64,000 nt of DNA from CAVPUA01 sp963828015 (GTDB lineage Bacteria > Actinomycetota > Actinomycetes > Mycobacteriales > Jatrophihabitantaceae). Location: the NCBI GenBank assembly GCA_963828015.1, contig CAWHCD010000006.1, positions 992,001 to 1,056,000 of the forward strand. The letters are read 5' to 3'. Shown piece by piece: positions 8,646-19,933 of the stretch (position 1 is its first letter; every line of letters starts with the position of its first letter). The notes under the pieces are model-generated. The model made no database searches. It was not told the origin of the DNA and saw nothing but the letters and a program-made list of their open reading frames with translations. Made by a program: the position numbers and the translations under genes.

Positions 8646-10226
8646 ATGACGTCGCTCGAGCCACCGCCGGCCCTCACGCATCGGCAAATCCTGGTGATCC
8701 TGTCGGGCCTGATGTTGGGGCTCTTCCTGGCGGCGCTCGACGGCACGATCGTAGCTACCGCGCTACCGACGATCGTCGGCGACTTTCACCGCAGCGACCT
8801 CCTGCCATGGGTCATCACCGCCTATTTGCTGACCAGCACCGTCTCGACCCCGCTCTGGGGCAAGGCGGGCGACCTCTACGGACGTAAGCGGGTCTTTCAG
8901 CTCGCGATCCTCATCTTCCTGATCGGCAGCGTGCTGTGTGGCGTGGCCCAGAACATGTGGGGGCTGATCGCGTTCCGCGGCGTGCAGGGGATCGGCGGCG
9001 GCGGGCTGATCTCGCTGGTCTTCGCGATCGTCGGCGATGTCGTCTCGCCGCGTGAACGGGGCCGCTACCAGGGTTACTTCGGTGCCGTCCTGGGCGCGTC
9101 GAGCGTCATCGGGCCGCTGTTCGGTGGCTTCGCCGTCGACAGCCTCAGCTGGCGCTGGATCTTCTACATCAATGTGCCGCTCGGTATCGCCGCGCTCGTC
9201 GTCACCGATCGGGTGCTGCAGCTGCCACCGCGGAACCGGCTCGTCCGTATCGACTGGTGGGGCGCGCTGCTCATGGTGATCGGCGTCTCCGCCCTGCTGC
9301 TGGCGACCCAGTCCGGCGGCACCGACTATCCCTGGGGCTCCTGGCAGATCATCGGTCTCTTCGTCGGCGGCGCGCTCGTGCTGGTGGGTTTCGGCGTCCG
9401 CGAAGTCATGGCCCCCGAGCCCATCCTGCCCCTGGAGCTCTTCCGGATCAGGACGTTCAGCCTCGCCAACACCATTGCCTTCCTCAGCGGTGCCACGATG
9501 TACGGTGCCTTGGCCTTCCTGCCGCAGTACCTGCAGTTGGCGCACGGCGCCTCGGCCACCGAGTCCGGATTGTTGCTGCTGCCGCTGCTTCTCGGCATGC
9601 TCACGATGAGCATCCTTTCCGGCCGCTACATCACCCGGACCGGCCGCTACCGCTGGTTGCCGCTGAGCGGGACGAGCGCGGTGGCGTTGGCCCTCGGCCT
9701 GTTGACCCAGATCGGTGCGCACACACCGCTCTCGGTACTCGGTGTGTATCTGCTGATCTTCGGCATCGGGCTCGGGCTGTTCCTGCAGGTTTTGACGGTC
9801 ATCGTGCAGAACACGGTCCCCCGCAGACAGATGGGCGTCGGTACGTCGTCAGTGGCCTTCTTCCGCACCATGGGCGGCGCGATGGGGGCCGCCGTACTCG
9901 GAGCCGTGCTCACCGCGCAACTCTCCAAGCAGTTCACTCGCCACATCCCGACGAGTTCGACCCAGTCCAACCCGGACCGCATCGCCTCACTGCTGCAGAG
10001 CCCGGCCGAGCTCGAGAAGGTCCGCCACAGCGACCCGGCGCTGCACGAAGGCATCATCGTGTCCTACGCGCACGCCATCGACACCGTGTTCGTGGTCTGT
10101 TTCGTGATCTCCCTCCTGGCCGTTCTCGCCTCCTGTTTCCTGCGGCAGGTGTCGCTTCGGCAGACGGTCGATGACGAGGACGATCTCGACGATGACGTCA
10201 TCATCGTTCCGGGTGGCCTGCACTAG
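8646..10226 (+). CDS. DHA2-family MFS drug exporter (EmrB/QacA type, 14 TMS)
   Basis: 526 residues. The first helix carries the DHA2 signature 'LAALDGTIVATALPTI'; motif A is 'GKAGDLYGRKRVF', motif C 'GAVLGASSVIGPLFGG', and 'WRWIFYINVPLG' follows, all characteristic of 14-helix proton-driven multidrug antiporters. The C-terminus is acidic ('DDEDDLDDD'). It stands alone: 190 bp of intergenic DNA precede it and the FUSC gene follows 47 bp downstream on the same strand. Substrates are probably hydrophobic drugs or self-made metabolites, but this is family knowledge only. Confidence 0.93.
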   Translation: MTSLEPPPALTHRQILVILSGLMLGLFLAALDGTIVATALPTIVGDFHRSDLLPWVITAYLLTSTVSTPLWGKAGDLYGRKRVFQLAILIFLIGSVLCGVAQNMWGLIAFRGVQGIGGGGLISLVFAIVGDVVSPRERGRYQGYFGAVLGASSVIGPLFGGFAVDSLSWRWIFYINVPLGIAALVVTDRVLQLPPRNRLVRIDWWGALLMVIGVSALLLATQSGGTDYPWGSWQIIGLFVGGALVLVGFGVREVMAPEPILPLELFRIRTFSLANTIAFLSGATMYGALAFLPQYLQLAHGASATESGLLLLPLLLGMLTMSILSGRYITRTGRYRWLPLSGTSAVALALGLLTQIGAHTPLSVLGVYLLIFGIGLGLFLQVLTVIVQNTVPRRQMGVGTSSVAFFRTMGGAMGAAVLGAVLTAQLSKQFTRHIPTSSTQSNPDRIASLLQSPAELEKVRHSDPALHEGIIVSYAHAIDTVFVVCFVISLLAVLASCFLRQVSLRQTVDDEDDLDDDVIIVPGGLH

Positions 10227-10273
10227 TTCCCTGGTTCTCCGACTGGGACCTCGATCACGGTTAGGGTTGGTCG

Positions 10274-12559
10274 GTGACGACCACGATGCCCGGCTGGTTG
10301 AGCACCGCGTGGCAATGGCTGGGACAGCGCGACGCCGGCTATGCCGCCAGTCGGCGGGCGGCGCGAACCGCGATCATCATGCCGGCGCTGTTCGCCATCG
10401 GGGACAAGGTGATCGGCAATCCGGTCGTCGCCACCTTTGCCGCCTTCGGATCGTTCGCCATGTTGTTGCTGGTGGACTTCAGCGGGACCCGGCGCGAGCG
10501 GGCCGCGGCTCAGCTGGCCCTGGTCCTGACCGGGGCGGCGTTCGTCTGCCTGGGGACGCTGGTCTCGCGTTCGATCTGGCTGGCGACGCTGGGCATGCTG
10601 ATCGTCGCCTTCCTGGTGCTCTTCGCGGGCGTCGTCAGCTCGGTGCTGGCTGGTGCCAGTACGTCGCTGCTGCTCGGGTTCATCCTGCCCACAACCCTCG
10701 TCGGCCCGGTCAGTTCGATCCCGGATCGGCTCGAGGGGTGGCTGCTGGCCGGTGCCGTATCGATCGTGGCGATCACCGTGCTCTGGCCGGCACCGACGCG
10801 CGACCCGCTACGCGGGCTGGCCGCGCAGGCCTGCCAGCTCCTCGCGCTGCGGCTGGAGGCCGGGGTCGACTACATCCTGGGACGGTCCGAGCTCAATGTG
10901 CTGCAGGCCGCCGTCAGCGACTCCGACGATGCCGTCGCCCGCCTGCGCACCGGCTTCTTTGGCACGCCCTACCGACCGACCGGGCTGACGACATCGGCGC
11001 GCACGGTGGTGCGCTTGGTCGATGAACTGGTCTGGCTCAACACGATCCTGGACCGCTCCCCCATCGGTGCCCACCCGCAGTCGCCGGACGTAGCGGTCTG
11101 CTCGGTGAAGACCGCCGCGGCCGGAGTGCTCGCCCGCGGGGCCACGCTGCTGCGGGAGCCCGACCACGATCTCGGCGATCTCGACGCCGAGCTGCGCCGC
11201 CTGCGCGATGCGCTCGCCGACCTGGAGCAAGCGGTCACCAACGCGCGTCCGGCCGCGGGCGACTCGGGCGAGCCAGGCATGATCTCCGCGCTCGAACCAA
11301 GCTTTCGGGCCCAGGAGATGACCTTCGCCATCTCGGCGATCGCAGCCAACATCGAACTCAGCGCCGCCGCCCAACAACGCAGCTGGTGCGAGAAGGTCCT
11401 CGGACACCAGCCCGACGGCGTCGGTGGACCGCTGGCGGCGGCCCGGGCCCGCGCGGGCGCACACCTGGAACGGCACTCGGTCTGGCTGCACAACAGCATC
11501 CGCGGCGCGATCGCCTTGGCTCTCGCGGTCTACATCGCCGAAAAGACCGGCGTGCAGCATTCCTTCTGGGTGGTGCTCGGCACGTTGTCGGTCCTGCGTT
11601 CCAATGCCCTGAACACCGGGCAGAATGCCGTGCGCGGCCTGATCGGCACGACCATCGGCTTCGTGGTCGGAGGTCTGCTGGTGGTGGTGATCGGCACCAA
11701 CACCACCCTGCTCTGGTTCCTGCTCCCGGTCGCCATCCTGGTGGCCGGCCTGGCCCCCGCGATCTCCTTCGCGGCCGGACAGGGCGGCTTCACCGTCACG
11801 CTGCTGATCTTGTACAACATCATCGCGCCGACCGGCTGGAAGGTCGGCCTCATCCGGGTCGAGGATGTCGCGCTCGGCTGTGTGGTCAGCCTGGTCGTGG
11901 GCGTGTTGTTCTGGCCGCGCGGAGCCAGCGCCGCGTTGGGTCGAGCGTTGTCCGACGCCTACGCCGACTCGGCGGCGTTCCTGCGGCAGGCGCTCACTGC
12001 CAGCGTCACCTCACTCGAGACGGGCCCGACCGAGGACCAGGCCGCCGCCGCCGCGCGACGCCTCGACGATGCGTTTCGCAACTTCTTGGCCGAGCGCGGA
12101 ACGAAGCGGCTGCCGTTGGCTACCGTCTCATCGCTCATCACCGGGGTCGCCGGACTACGCCTGACGGCCGCTGCCGTTCTCGAGCTGTGGGGGCGGGCCG
12201 GCTCGCCGGCCGCCGAGCCTGGGGCCGGGTGGGCATCGGCACCCGCGCCCGACCGGGCCGTGGCCGCTGACGAGCTGATCCGGGCCGGTGATCTGGTCGT
12301 GGACTGGTACGAGGCGATGTCCCGCGCGCTCATCGCCGGCTCGCCGGTCGCCGATCCGCTGCCGCCCGATCGAAGCGCCGACGGACGACTCGTCGAGGCG
12401 GTCCGCCGCGATCTGGGTGGCGGCGATCGCACCGGGGGCGCCACCGCGGTTCGGATGATCTGGACCGGCGATCACATCGACGCCGCGCGACGGCTGCAGG
12501 GCAGCCTAGTCGAACCGGCTCGGGCCGTGGCCGCGCTCTCACCCGGCTACGGCTCGTAG
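10274..12559 (+). CDS. FUSC-family membrane protein (putative aromatic-acid exporter)
   Basis: 761 residues from GTG 10274. Two hydrophobic bundles (about 30-170 and about 405-550) are separated by a soluble region, and a long soluble tail follows, the plan of FUSC/YccS/AaeB-like proteins. The second bundle contains 'HSFWVVLGTLSVLRSNALNTGQ', typical of the FUSC_2 domain. AaeB-type members export aromatic carboxylates; the role in actinomycetes is unproven. A second, shorter FUSC protein lies at 22809-24503. Its 3' end overlaps a convergent small gene by 13 bp. Confidence 0.85.
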   Translation: MTTTMPGWLSTAWQWLGQRDAGYAASRRAARTAIIMPALFAIGDKVIGNPVVATFAAFGSFAMLLLVDFSGTRRERAAAQLALVLTGAAFVCLGTLVSRSIWLATLGMLIVAFLVLFAGVVSSVLAGASTSLLLGFILPTTLVGPVSSIPDRLEGWLLAGAVSIVAITVLWPAPTRDPLRGLAAQACQLLALRLEAGVDYILGRSELNVLQAAVSDSDDAVARLRTGFFGTPYRPTGLTTSARTVVRLVDELVWLNTILDRSPIGAHPQSPDVAVCSVKTAAAGVLARGATLLREPDHDLGDLDAELRRLRDALADLEQAVTNARPAAGDSGEPGMISALEPSFRAQEMTFAISAIAANIELSAAAQQRSWCEKVLGHQPDGVGGPLAAARARAGAHLERHSVWLHNSIRGAIALALAVYIAEKTGVQHSFWVVLGTLSVLRSNALNTGQNAVRGLIGTTIGFVVGGLLVVVIGTNTTLLWFLLPVAILVAGLAPAISFAAGQGGFTVTLLILYNIIAPTGWKVGLIRVEDVALGCVVSLVVGVLFWPRGASAALGRALSDAYADSAAFLRQALTASVTSLETGPTEDQAAAAARRLDDAFRNFLAERGTKRLPLATVSSLITGVAGLRLTAAAVLELWGRAGSPAAEPGAGWASAPAPDRAVAADELIRAGDLVVDWYEAMSRALIAGSPVADPLPPDRSADGRLVEAVRRDLGGGDRTGGATAVRMIWTGDHIDAARRLQGSLVEPARAVAALSPGYGS

Positions 12560-12801
12560 ACGGCGGCGACCAGCCAGAGGTGGTCGCGGACGAAGGCCCG
12601 GGCGTCGAAGCGTCCGGTGGCCTGTTCGTCCAGGCGCGCCGGTTTGGAGCGCAGGAAGGAACGGCTTAGTTGCCGGGCGCTCGCCTCGGTCAGGTTGGCG
12701 CGGGTCTTGAGCACCATCCATTGACCGGGCTGGGCGATCAGCTCACGGCGGGCCCGGTCGTTGGTGGACTCACTCGGCGGCGGTTTGCTCGGGGGGGCCA
12801 T
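12547..12801 (-). CDS. Small conserved-looking hypothetical protein
   Basis: 84 residues, no membrane segment and no motif I recognise. The composition is ordinary and charged ('LTEASARQLSRSFLRSKPARL', 'ARAFVRDHLWLVAAVYEP'), with codon use like its neighbours. It overlaps the 5' neighbour (12770-12937) by 32 bp in a different frame and meets the FUSC gene tail to tail. Likely a real gene downstream of the glutamine synthetase, function unknown. Confidence 0.55.
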   Translation of the reverse strand: MAPPSKPPPSESTNDRARRELIAQPGQWMVLKTRANLTEASARQLSRSFLRSKPARLDEQATGRFDARAFVRDHLWLVAAVYEP

Positions 12802-12937
12802 CGAGCAGCTCCAGGATCAAATCATCAGCCAGAACGGGGATGTGCTCGTCGCGGGCCCGCCTACCGGCCTTGCGTTCTTGGCCGGCGGGCGGGCCCGCGT
12901 CGTGCAGATCGAGCACTGAAGAGCCCTCCGCGTTCAT
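12770..12937 (-). CDS. Possible 55-residue protein
   Basis: ATG 12937 opens a 55-codon acidic frame ending '...ADDLILELLDGPPEQTAAE', 11 bp after the glutamine synthetase stop and overlapping the next small gene by 32 bp. Only a weak GAG precedes the start. It may be a coupled small gene or chance; low support. Confidence 0.3.
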   Translation of the reverse strand: MNAEGSSVLDLHDAGPPAGQERKAGRRARDEHIPVLADDLILELLDGPPEQTAAE

Positions 12938-12948
12938 GCGTCGCTCGA

Positions 12949-15123
<2,175 letters not shown>

Positions 15124-15276
15124 CAGGTCCCCATTCACCGGCCGAGCTGCACCGCTGTTTGCGGCTTTAGGCCCGCTTGAAAGCTAGGCAGCTCATGAAT
15201 CGGGCGTGTTTCGCAGCTATGAACGCCAGGTAGCGCGGCCAGTTATCGACCGGCTAGCGCCTCCAGCAGCGGAAAC

Positions 15277-15411
15277 TCACAGCCACCAGCGCTGGCGGGC
15301 GATCGCGATCGCGATGGTCACGAGCAAGGCGAACGCCGTTTTGTAGAAGATCCGGTCCTCGCGCTGCTGGTCAGCTCGCAGCTCCTCGGTCGAATCGAGT
15401 GGCTCCTTCAT
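15277..15411 (-). CDS. 44-residue single-span membrane peptide
   Basis: ATG 15411 overlaps the stop of the GT2 gene (ATGA). The product starts with a charged stretch ('MKEPLDSTEELRADQQRED') and ends with one helix ('FALLVTIAIAIA') and 'RQRWWL'. The coupling to a membrane glycosyltransferase suggests a small partner subunit, comparable in plan to accessory peptides of beta-glycan synthases. Inferred only; too short for reliable family assignment. Confidence 0.55.
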   Translation of the reverse strand: MKEPLDSTEELRADQQREDRIFYKTAFALLVTIAIAIARQRWWL

Positions 15412-16904
15412 CGGGCACCGACCTTTCCGGTCTTGATCGTCTTGTCCCAGGTGGCGGCCGCGCCCCGGGTTTGCGCCACGTAGGCGGCCACGTTGATCGC
15501 GCAGAGCATCGGGCCGTAGCCGACCACCAGCATCAGCGGGGCGAGGAGGAAACGAGCTCGGCCCGACTGGTCGAGACGGTAGATCAGCCAGGCCGCGAAC
15601 ATGCTCGCCCCGACCCAGGCGTAGGCGACCAGCATCAGGTAGCGGCGGGTGTCGGTCGACCAGCTCACTCCGAGGTCACTGCTGACCGAACTCGCCAGGT
15701 GTGACATGGGGCGCGGCACCAGCACCGAAGCCATGATCACAAGGCTGATCAAACCGGGAAAGGTGATCGCCTGAAACCAGCTGCGGCGCAAGACCGTGCG
15801 GTCCAGCAGCAAGGTGGTGAGGGTGGTGAAGATGAAACCGAGCGCGTTGATGATCCACAACGCCTGGAAGAGCACCGCGGCTGAGTTGTCCTGGATCAGC
15901 CAGAGCCACATCAACGCGACCGAGGAAAAGATCATGAACGCCGGGAGCAACAGCGTCGCAAACCAGTTCAGCCCGAACCAGAGTCCCCCGAGGCGGTGAG
16001 CGGGCGAGGGGCGGAAGAAGACGTGCCGATAGCGCGAGGTCACCTGCAGGTTGCCCCGGGCCCAGCGCAGGCGCTGCTTCCACAACCCGGTGATGTCCGC
16101 GGGCTCCTCAGCCAGGCAGACCGCATTGCCGTCGAAGATGACGCGACGACCATCGAGTTGGGTGGCGAACGTGGTGACCGTGTCCTCGGCGAGAGTGGTG
16201 GTGTCGATCCGACCGCCGAGGGCTTCTAGGTTGCTGCGGGAGTGCAGTTGGGCTCCCCCGGCCAGGCAGGCGTGCGCGCCGAGAACGTTCTGGGCCCGCC
16301 GGGCCGCGGCCTGGGCGGTCGCGTACTCATAGCCGATATAGCGATTGAGCCAGTTCGCGGGCTGACTGGCCTCGCGGATGAACGCGGTCACGGCACCGAC
16401 CGACGGATCGGCCAGGTGACGCACCATCCGTCGAATGGCCGTCGGTTCGAACACGACGTCGGCATCGGTGATCAGCACCGCTTCGGCCCAGGCTCCGCCG
16501 AGAATGCGCGCCAACCCGTAGTTGAGGGTGTGGGCCTTGCCCTGCCCACCGTTCTCGCGTCGCAGAACGACCACCCGGCCGTAGTGCTGCATGAACTTTT
16601 CCTCGAGCAGTTCCGGTGTCCCGTCGTGGCTGCCGTCATCGACGATGACCACCCGCAGCCGATCCGGCGGGTATTCCAGCGCCATCATCCGGTCGACGCT
16701 GAAGCGCAACACGGCGACCTCGTTCCAGGCCGGGACCAGGACGACCACGCGCGGCAGGTCGGTCAGTCCGACGCTTCCGTAGTGGTCGTGCCAACGATGC
16801 AGGCCCAGTGCGAGGTATTGAAAGCACGAGCACAACGTCGGCAGGGCACCCAGCACCACCAGGATGCCGATCAGCCACACCACCGAGGTCTGCAGGACGT
16901 TCAT
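15408..16904 (-). CDS. Membrane GT2 glycosyltransferase (PgaC/cellulose-synthase-like)
   Basis: About 498 residues from ATG 16904, which overlaps the upstream PHP stop as ATGA. One N-terminal helix, then a cytoplasmic GT2 domain with 'VPAWNEV', 'VDDGSHDGT', the DxD 'ITDADVVFE', 'LAEDTVTT' (TED-like base position) and the acceptor motif 'KQRLRWARG' (QxxRW-like), followed by four or five helices. This is the plan of processive synthases of poly-N-acetylglucosamine or related beta-glycans. It is the fourth gene of the PIG-L/ATP-grasp/PHP operon, so its product may be deacetylated or otherwise modified by the others. Confidence 0.9.
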   Translation of the reverse strand: MNVLQTSVVWLIGILVVLGALPTLCSCFQYLALGLHRWHDHYGSVGLTDLPRVVVLVPAWNEVAVLRFSVDRMMALEYPPDRLRVVIVDDGSHDGTPELLEEKFMQHYGRVVVLRRENGGQGKAHTLNYGLARILGGAWAEAVLITDADVVFEPTAIRRMVRHLADPSVGAVTAFIREASQPANWLNRYIGYEYATAQAAARRAQNVLGAHACLAGGAQLHSRSNLEALGGRIDTTTLAEDTVTTFATQLDGRRVIFDGNAVCLAEEPADITGLWKQRLRWARGNLQVTSRYRHVFFRPSPAHRLGGLWFGLNWFATLLLPAFMIFSSVALMWLWLIQDNSAAVLFQALWIINALGFIFTTLTTLLLDRTVLRRSWFQAITFPGLISLVIMASVLVPRPMSHLASSVSSDLGVSWSTDTRRYLMLVAYAWVGASMFAAWLIYRLDQSGRARFLLAPLMLVVGYGPMLCAINVAAYVAQTRGAAATWDKTIKTGKVGAR

Positions 16905-17662
16905 CGCCGGGCTCCGGCCCCCTCGAGGCTCAGCGCGTCCCAATCCTGGGCGGCACGATCCAGCTCGGCGAGGTAGGCGAAGGCGCCCACGTCGGCGACC
17001 CGATGGGCGTCGCTACCCGCGCACAGGCGCACGCCCCGACTGGCCAGGCCCGACACCACGCGTAGTGACGGGCAGCGCCACTTCTCGTTGACCTCGACCG
17101 CGGTGTCGCTGGCCCGGCAGGCGGCGGCCAGTGCGTCCAGCAGCTCGTCATCGATCAGGTCCTCGGAAAGCCCACACTTGGGTAGCAGGCTCAGCGGATG
17201 CACCACGACGGCCGGCAACGGTGTACCGGCCACCGCCGCGCAAGTGGCGCTGATGAGCTCCTCGACGACACTCGCCACCGTGCGCCGACCGGCATGAATC
17301 TGCTGGCGGATCAGGTCCGGGTGCTCCGGGCCGTCCGCGCCGGGAAACTGGTGGTCGGCGATCAGCAGGTAGTCCAGCCGCGGCAGCTGAGCAGGCAGAT
17401 CCAGCCGTCCGGTGCGGTTGAGGATCTTGGCCTCGACGCCGCAACGGATCTCGAGTCCGTCCACCCGCAGCTCGTGGATGACGCGCTCATAGTCGGCCAG
17501 CCAGGTCGTGTCGGCCCGCACGTGATCGCTCAGTCCCCAGACGGTCAGCCCGGCGCCTAGCGCCGCTCGGGCCATTTCGTGGGGTGTCGCCGTCCCGTCG
17601 GTGATCGAGGAATGCGTGTGCAGATCGGCCGAACGCTCGATCAGCACGGACGGCTCGATCAT
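16901..17662 (-). CDS. PHP-superfamily metal-dependent phosphoesterase
   Basis: 253 residues with the four PHP metal motifs: 'DLHTHSSITDG' near the start, 'GLSDHV', 'RCGVEAKI', 'IADHQF', 'VVHPLS', and the terminal 'GSDAHRV'. The closest plan is histidinol-phosphatase-like or tyrosine-phosphatase-like PHP proteins. Both ends overlap neighbours as ATGA. In a glycan operon it might remove phosphate from a sugar or from an operon protein, but the substrate is unknown. Confidence 0.85.
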   Translation of the reverse strand: MIEPSVLIERSADLHTHSSITDGTATPHEMARAALGAGLTVWGLSDHVRADTTWLADYERVIHELRVDGLEIRCGVEAKILNRTGRLDLPAQLPRLDYLLIADHQFPGADGPEHPDLIRQQIHAGRRTVASVVEELISATCAAVAGTPLPAVVVHPLSLLPKCGLSEDLIDDELLDALAAACRASDTAVEVNEKWRCPSLRVVSGLASRGVRLCAGSDAHRVADVGAFAYLAELDRAAQDWDALSLEGAGARR

Positions 17663-18663
17663 CGCAGCGCGCCCGCCAGGGCGACGGCGGCGACGCGGCC
17701 GTACTCCTGTACCGGCACGATCACATCGCTCCAGTGGCGAACGACGGCCAGTTCGGCGAAGCCGATCGAGTCGGGCAGGCGCTGACCGGATGCGGCAGCC
17801 ACGGCGAGTGCAGGCATGTCGACGCCCGCGGCCATCGTCAGCGTCATCGTGCCCGGGAAGCGGGCATTGACCTCGAGCAACGCCGGCTCGCCGTTCCGGT
17901 CGCAGCGGGCCTGCACATTGATCACGCCAGTGGCGCCGACGGCTTCGGCCACCCGGCGGCCGAAGCGCTGCAACCGCGGATCCGCGACCGTGCGCCCGGC
18001 GACCGCGATGCCCGAGTCGACCTTGTCGCGCGTGCGCGGAACCGCCGCCACGACGTGCCCGTCCGGGCGGGCGAGGACATCGATCGAGTACTCGGTGCCG
18101 GGCAGGAACTCCTGGGCCAGGTAGCTGCCATCCATCGGCACGGTGGCCAGCTCGGCAACGTCATGGATGACGGCGAAGCCGCGCCCACCCGCGCCCTGGC
18201 GCGGCTTGACGATGAACGGGCTGCCAAGGCGGCACAGCTTGGGCAGTGACAGGTGGTTCAGGACGGTTGTCTCGGGCACCCGCACCCAGGGCGCGCAGCG
18301 CTGCACGAGCGTCAGCTTGTCCAGGCAGGTGCGCAGCGTGAGCGGGGATTCGACCAGCAGGTCGATGCCGTGGGCGGCGAAGCGGTCGCGGGCCAACGAC
18401 ACTTCGAGCAGTTCGGAGTCGACCGTGGGAATGACCAGATCGGCACCGACGCGGCGGGCGGCATGAAGGAGCTCGTCGACGAAGTGGGGCGAGTCCCCGC
18501 GCGGTAGCAACACGCGGTGGTGGGGCTCGACGAGGTAGAGCCCCACGGCCAGCGGGTCGATGTCGGCCGCGATGACCGTGTGGGCGGCGAGCGCTTTGAT
18601 CAGGGTCACCGCGGCCGCGCCGCCGGCCCCGGTGATCAGGATCGTGCGCGCCGGCGCGGTCAT
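17659..18663 (-). CDS. ATP-grasp ligase (CarB-like)
   Basis: About 334 residues from ATG 18663. N-terminal Rossmann-like pre-ATP-grasp domain starts 'ILITGAGGAAAVTLIKAL'; the ATP-grasp core has 'FIVKPRQGAGGRGF', 'AQEFLPGTEYSIDVLA' and the metal-binding 'ALLEVNARFPGT'. Proteins of this type join a carboxylate to an amine or thiol through an acyl phosphate. ATGA overlaps on both sides place it between the PIG-L deacetylase and the PHP gene. It might acylate an amino sugar freed by the deacetylase; this is inference from context. Confidence 0.85.
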   Translation of the reverse strand: MTAPARTILITGAGGAAAVTLIKALAAHTVIAADIDPLAVGLYLVEPHHRVLLPRGDSPHFVDELLHAARRVGADLVIPTVDSELLEVSLARDRFAAHGIDLLVESPLTLRTCLDKLTLVQRCAPWVRVPETTVLNHLSLPKLCRLGSPFIVKPRQGAGGRGFAVIHDVAELATVPMDGSYLAQEFLPGTEYSIDVLARPDGHVVAAVPRTRDKVDSGIAVAGRTVADPRLQRFGRRVAEAVGATGVINVQARCDRNGEPALLEVNARFPGTMTLTMAAGVDMPALAVAAASGQRLPDSIGFAELAVVRHWSDVIVPVQEYGRVAAVALAGALR

Positions 18664-19838
18664 CGGGCACCCGCATCGCTGGGAACGAGGTAGATCTGCT
18701 GCCGGCGCTGCGCGAGGGACAGCTCCGTGTCCTGCCACAGGTCCTCGATCGACTGGCGCACCGAGCGCACGACCTCGAACGGTTCGGCGTAGCGCGCGTG
18801 CCGCGACAGATGGCGGGCCCAGTAGCGGGCCCCGGCGGTGACGTAGTCCGGTTCGAGGTAGCTGCGCTCGCTCTGCGACGCGAACAGATCCAGCAGTTCG
18901 AGCTTGCGCGGCATCAACTCATCGATCGCCACGAACTTGTGCGGACGGAACTCATCGCTGGCCGACGGTGACTGGTAGGCGAACATCTCCGGCACGCCCC
19001 GACCGGCGCTGACGGTCGCGGCATGTACCGCGCGGTGATCCTGGTGGGTGTCGTGCGCGGAGTGCACGTAGATGACGGTCGGGGCGACCCGCTGGATCAC
19101 CTCCTCGATCAGCTTGATGGTGTCGATTCCGGCGTCGATCTCGGTATCGGGCAGATCTCCCAACAGCAGCTCGGCGCCCAGGGCGTCGGCGGCAGCGGCG
19201 GATTCGTTCCTTCGCTGGCGGAAATCCCCGCCGACGGCGCCCCGACTCAGGGTCAGCAGCGAGAGCCGATCACCGCGTCGGCGGTGCCCGAGCAGGGTTC
19301 CCGCGCACCCGATCTCGATGTCGTCGGGGTGCGCCCCGATGGCCAGGACGCGCTCGCGCCGTTGGCCGGCCAGTCGCAACTGCTGCTCGATCACCAGTTC
19401 CAGCATCGATCGGTCCAACGGGTCGATCACGTCGTGGACTCCGGCCCGCATGGCCTCGATCAGGACGGCGGAGTCGAGCTCGGCCGGTCGGGCGATCATG
19501 ACCACCCGGGCACTCGGGCTGTGCTGCAGCAGCCGGGCGATGAGGCCCCGGTTGGCCCGGTCACGGCAGGTGGCGAGGTCGACGGCGAGGAAGCTGAACG
19601 GCCCGGCCGTCGTGGCAAGGTGCTCGGCGACGTCGGCGCGACTGAAGACCGGCGCGAACCCACGACGATCGAAAAGGTCGGTGACCAGCGGCGAGAACGG
19701 CCCGCCAACCATCAGCACCGTGCGTCCGGGCCAGCTGCGGACCGACTCCACTGCGTGGTCGCGATCGCTGACCGACTTGAGGGCCGCGGCGCTGAGGGTA
19801 CGGCGTGCGGGCCCAGCGGACGGCTCGACGAGCTCCAT
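18660..19838 (-). CDS. PIG-L/LmbE deacetylase with N-terminal receiver-like domain
   Basis: 392 residues. Residues about 35-150 have a receiver-like alternation ('VLMVGGPFSPLVTDLFDRRG', 'FLAVDLATC', 'VVMIAR', 'AGVHDVIDP'), apparently lacking the complete acidic pocket. Residues about 160-300 are a PIG-L zinc deacetylase with 'IGAHPDDIEIGCAGTL' and 'SAHDTHQDHRAVH' supplying the zinc ligands. PIG-L enzymes remove N-acetyl groups from GlcNAc-containing substrates. It is the first gene of the five-gene overlapping operon; GGAG lies 7 nt before ATG 19838. Confidence 0.88.
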   Translation of the reverse strand: MELVEPSAGPARRTLSAAALKSVSDRDHAVESVRSWPGRTVLMVGGPFSPLVTDLFDRRGFAPVFSRADVAEHLATTAGPFSFLAVDLATCRDRANRGLIARLLQHSPSARVVMIARPAELDSAVLIEAMRAGVHDVIDPLDRSMLELVIEQQLRLAGQRRERVLAIGAHPDDIEIGCAGTLLGHRRRGDRLSLLTLSRGAVGGDFRQRRNESAAAADALGAELLLGDLPDTEIDAGIDTIKLIEEVIQRVAPTVIYVHSAHDTHQDHRAVHAATVSAGRGVPEMFAYQSPSASDEFRPHKFVAIDELMPRKLELLDLFASQSERSYLEPDYVTAGARYWARHLSRHARYAEPFEVVRSVRQSIEDLWQDTELSLAQRRQQIYLVPSDAGAR

Positions 19839-19889
19839 CTGTGCGCTCCGTTCGGGTGACCAGTAATGCGGTGCCCCCGCGCCAAGAAA

Positions 19890-19918
19890 AGCCTATCTCA
19901 CTTCACACAGAATTGACA
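19890..19918 (-). promoter_or_regulatory. Candidate promoter of the PIG-L operon with TGAGATAGGC element
   Basis: On the minus strand a -10-like TAGGCT (19895-19890) lies 17 nt from TGTCAA (19918-19913), about 50 bp before the PIG-L start. The -10 is embedded in TGAGATAGGC (19900-19891), which recurs upstream of the GT2 (45880-45889, minus) and PAP2 (46005-46014, plus) genes. A CACAGAA/TTCTGTG dyad (19906-19912, 19925-19931) overlaps the -35 region and could be an operator. Confidence 0.45.
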
Positions 19919-19933
19919 CCCTGGTTCTGTGAG

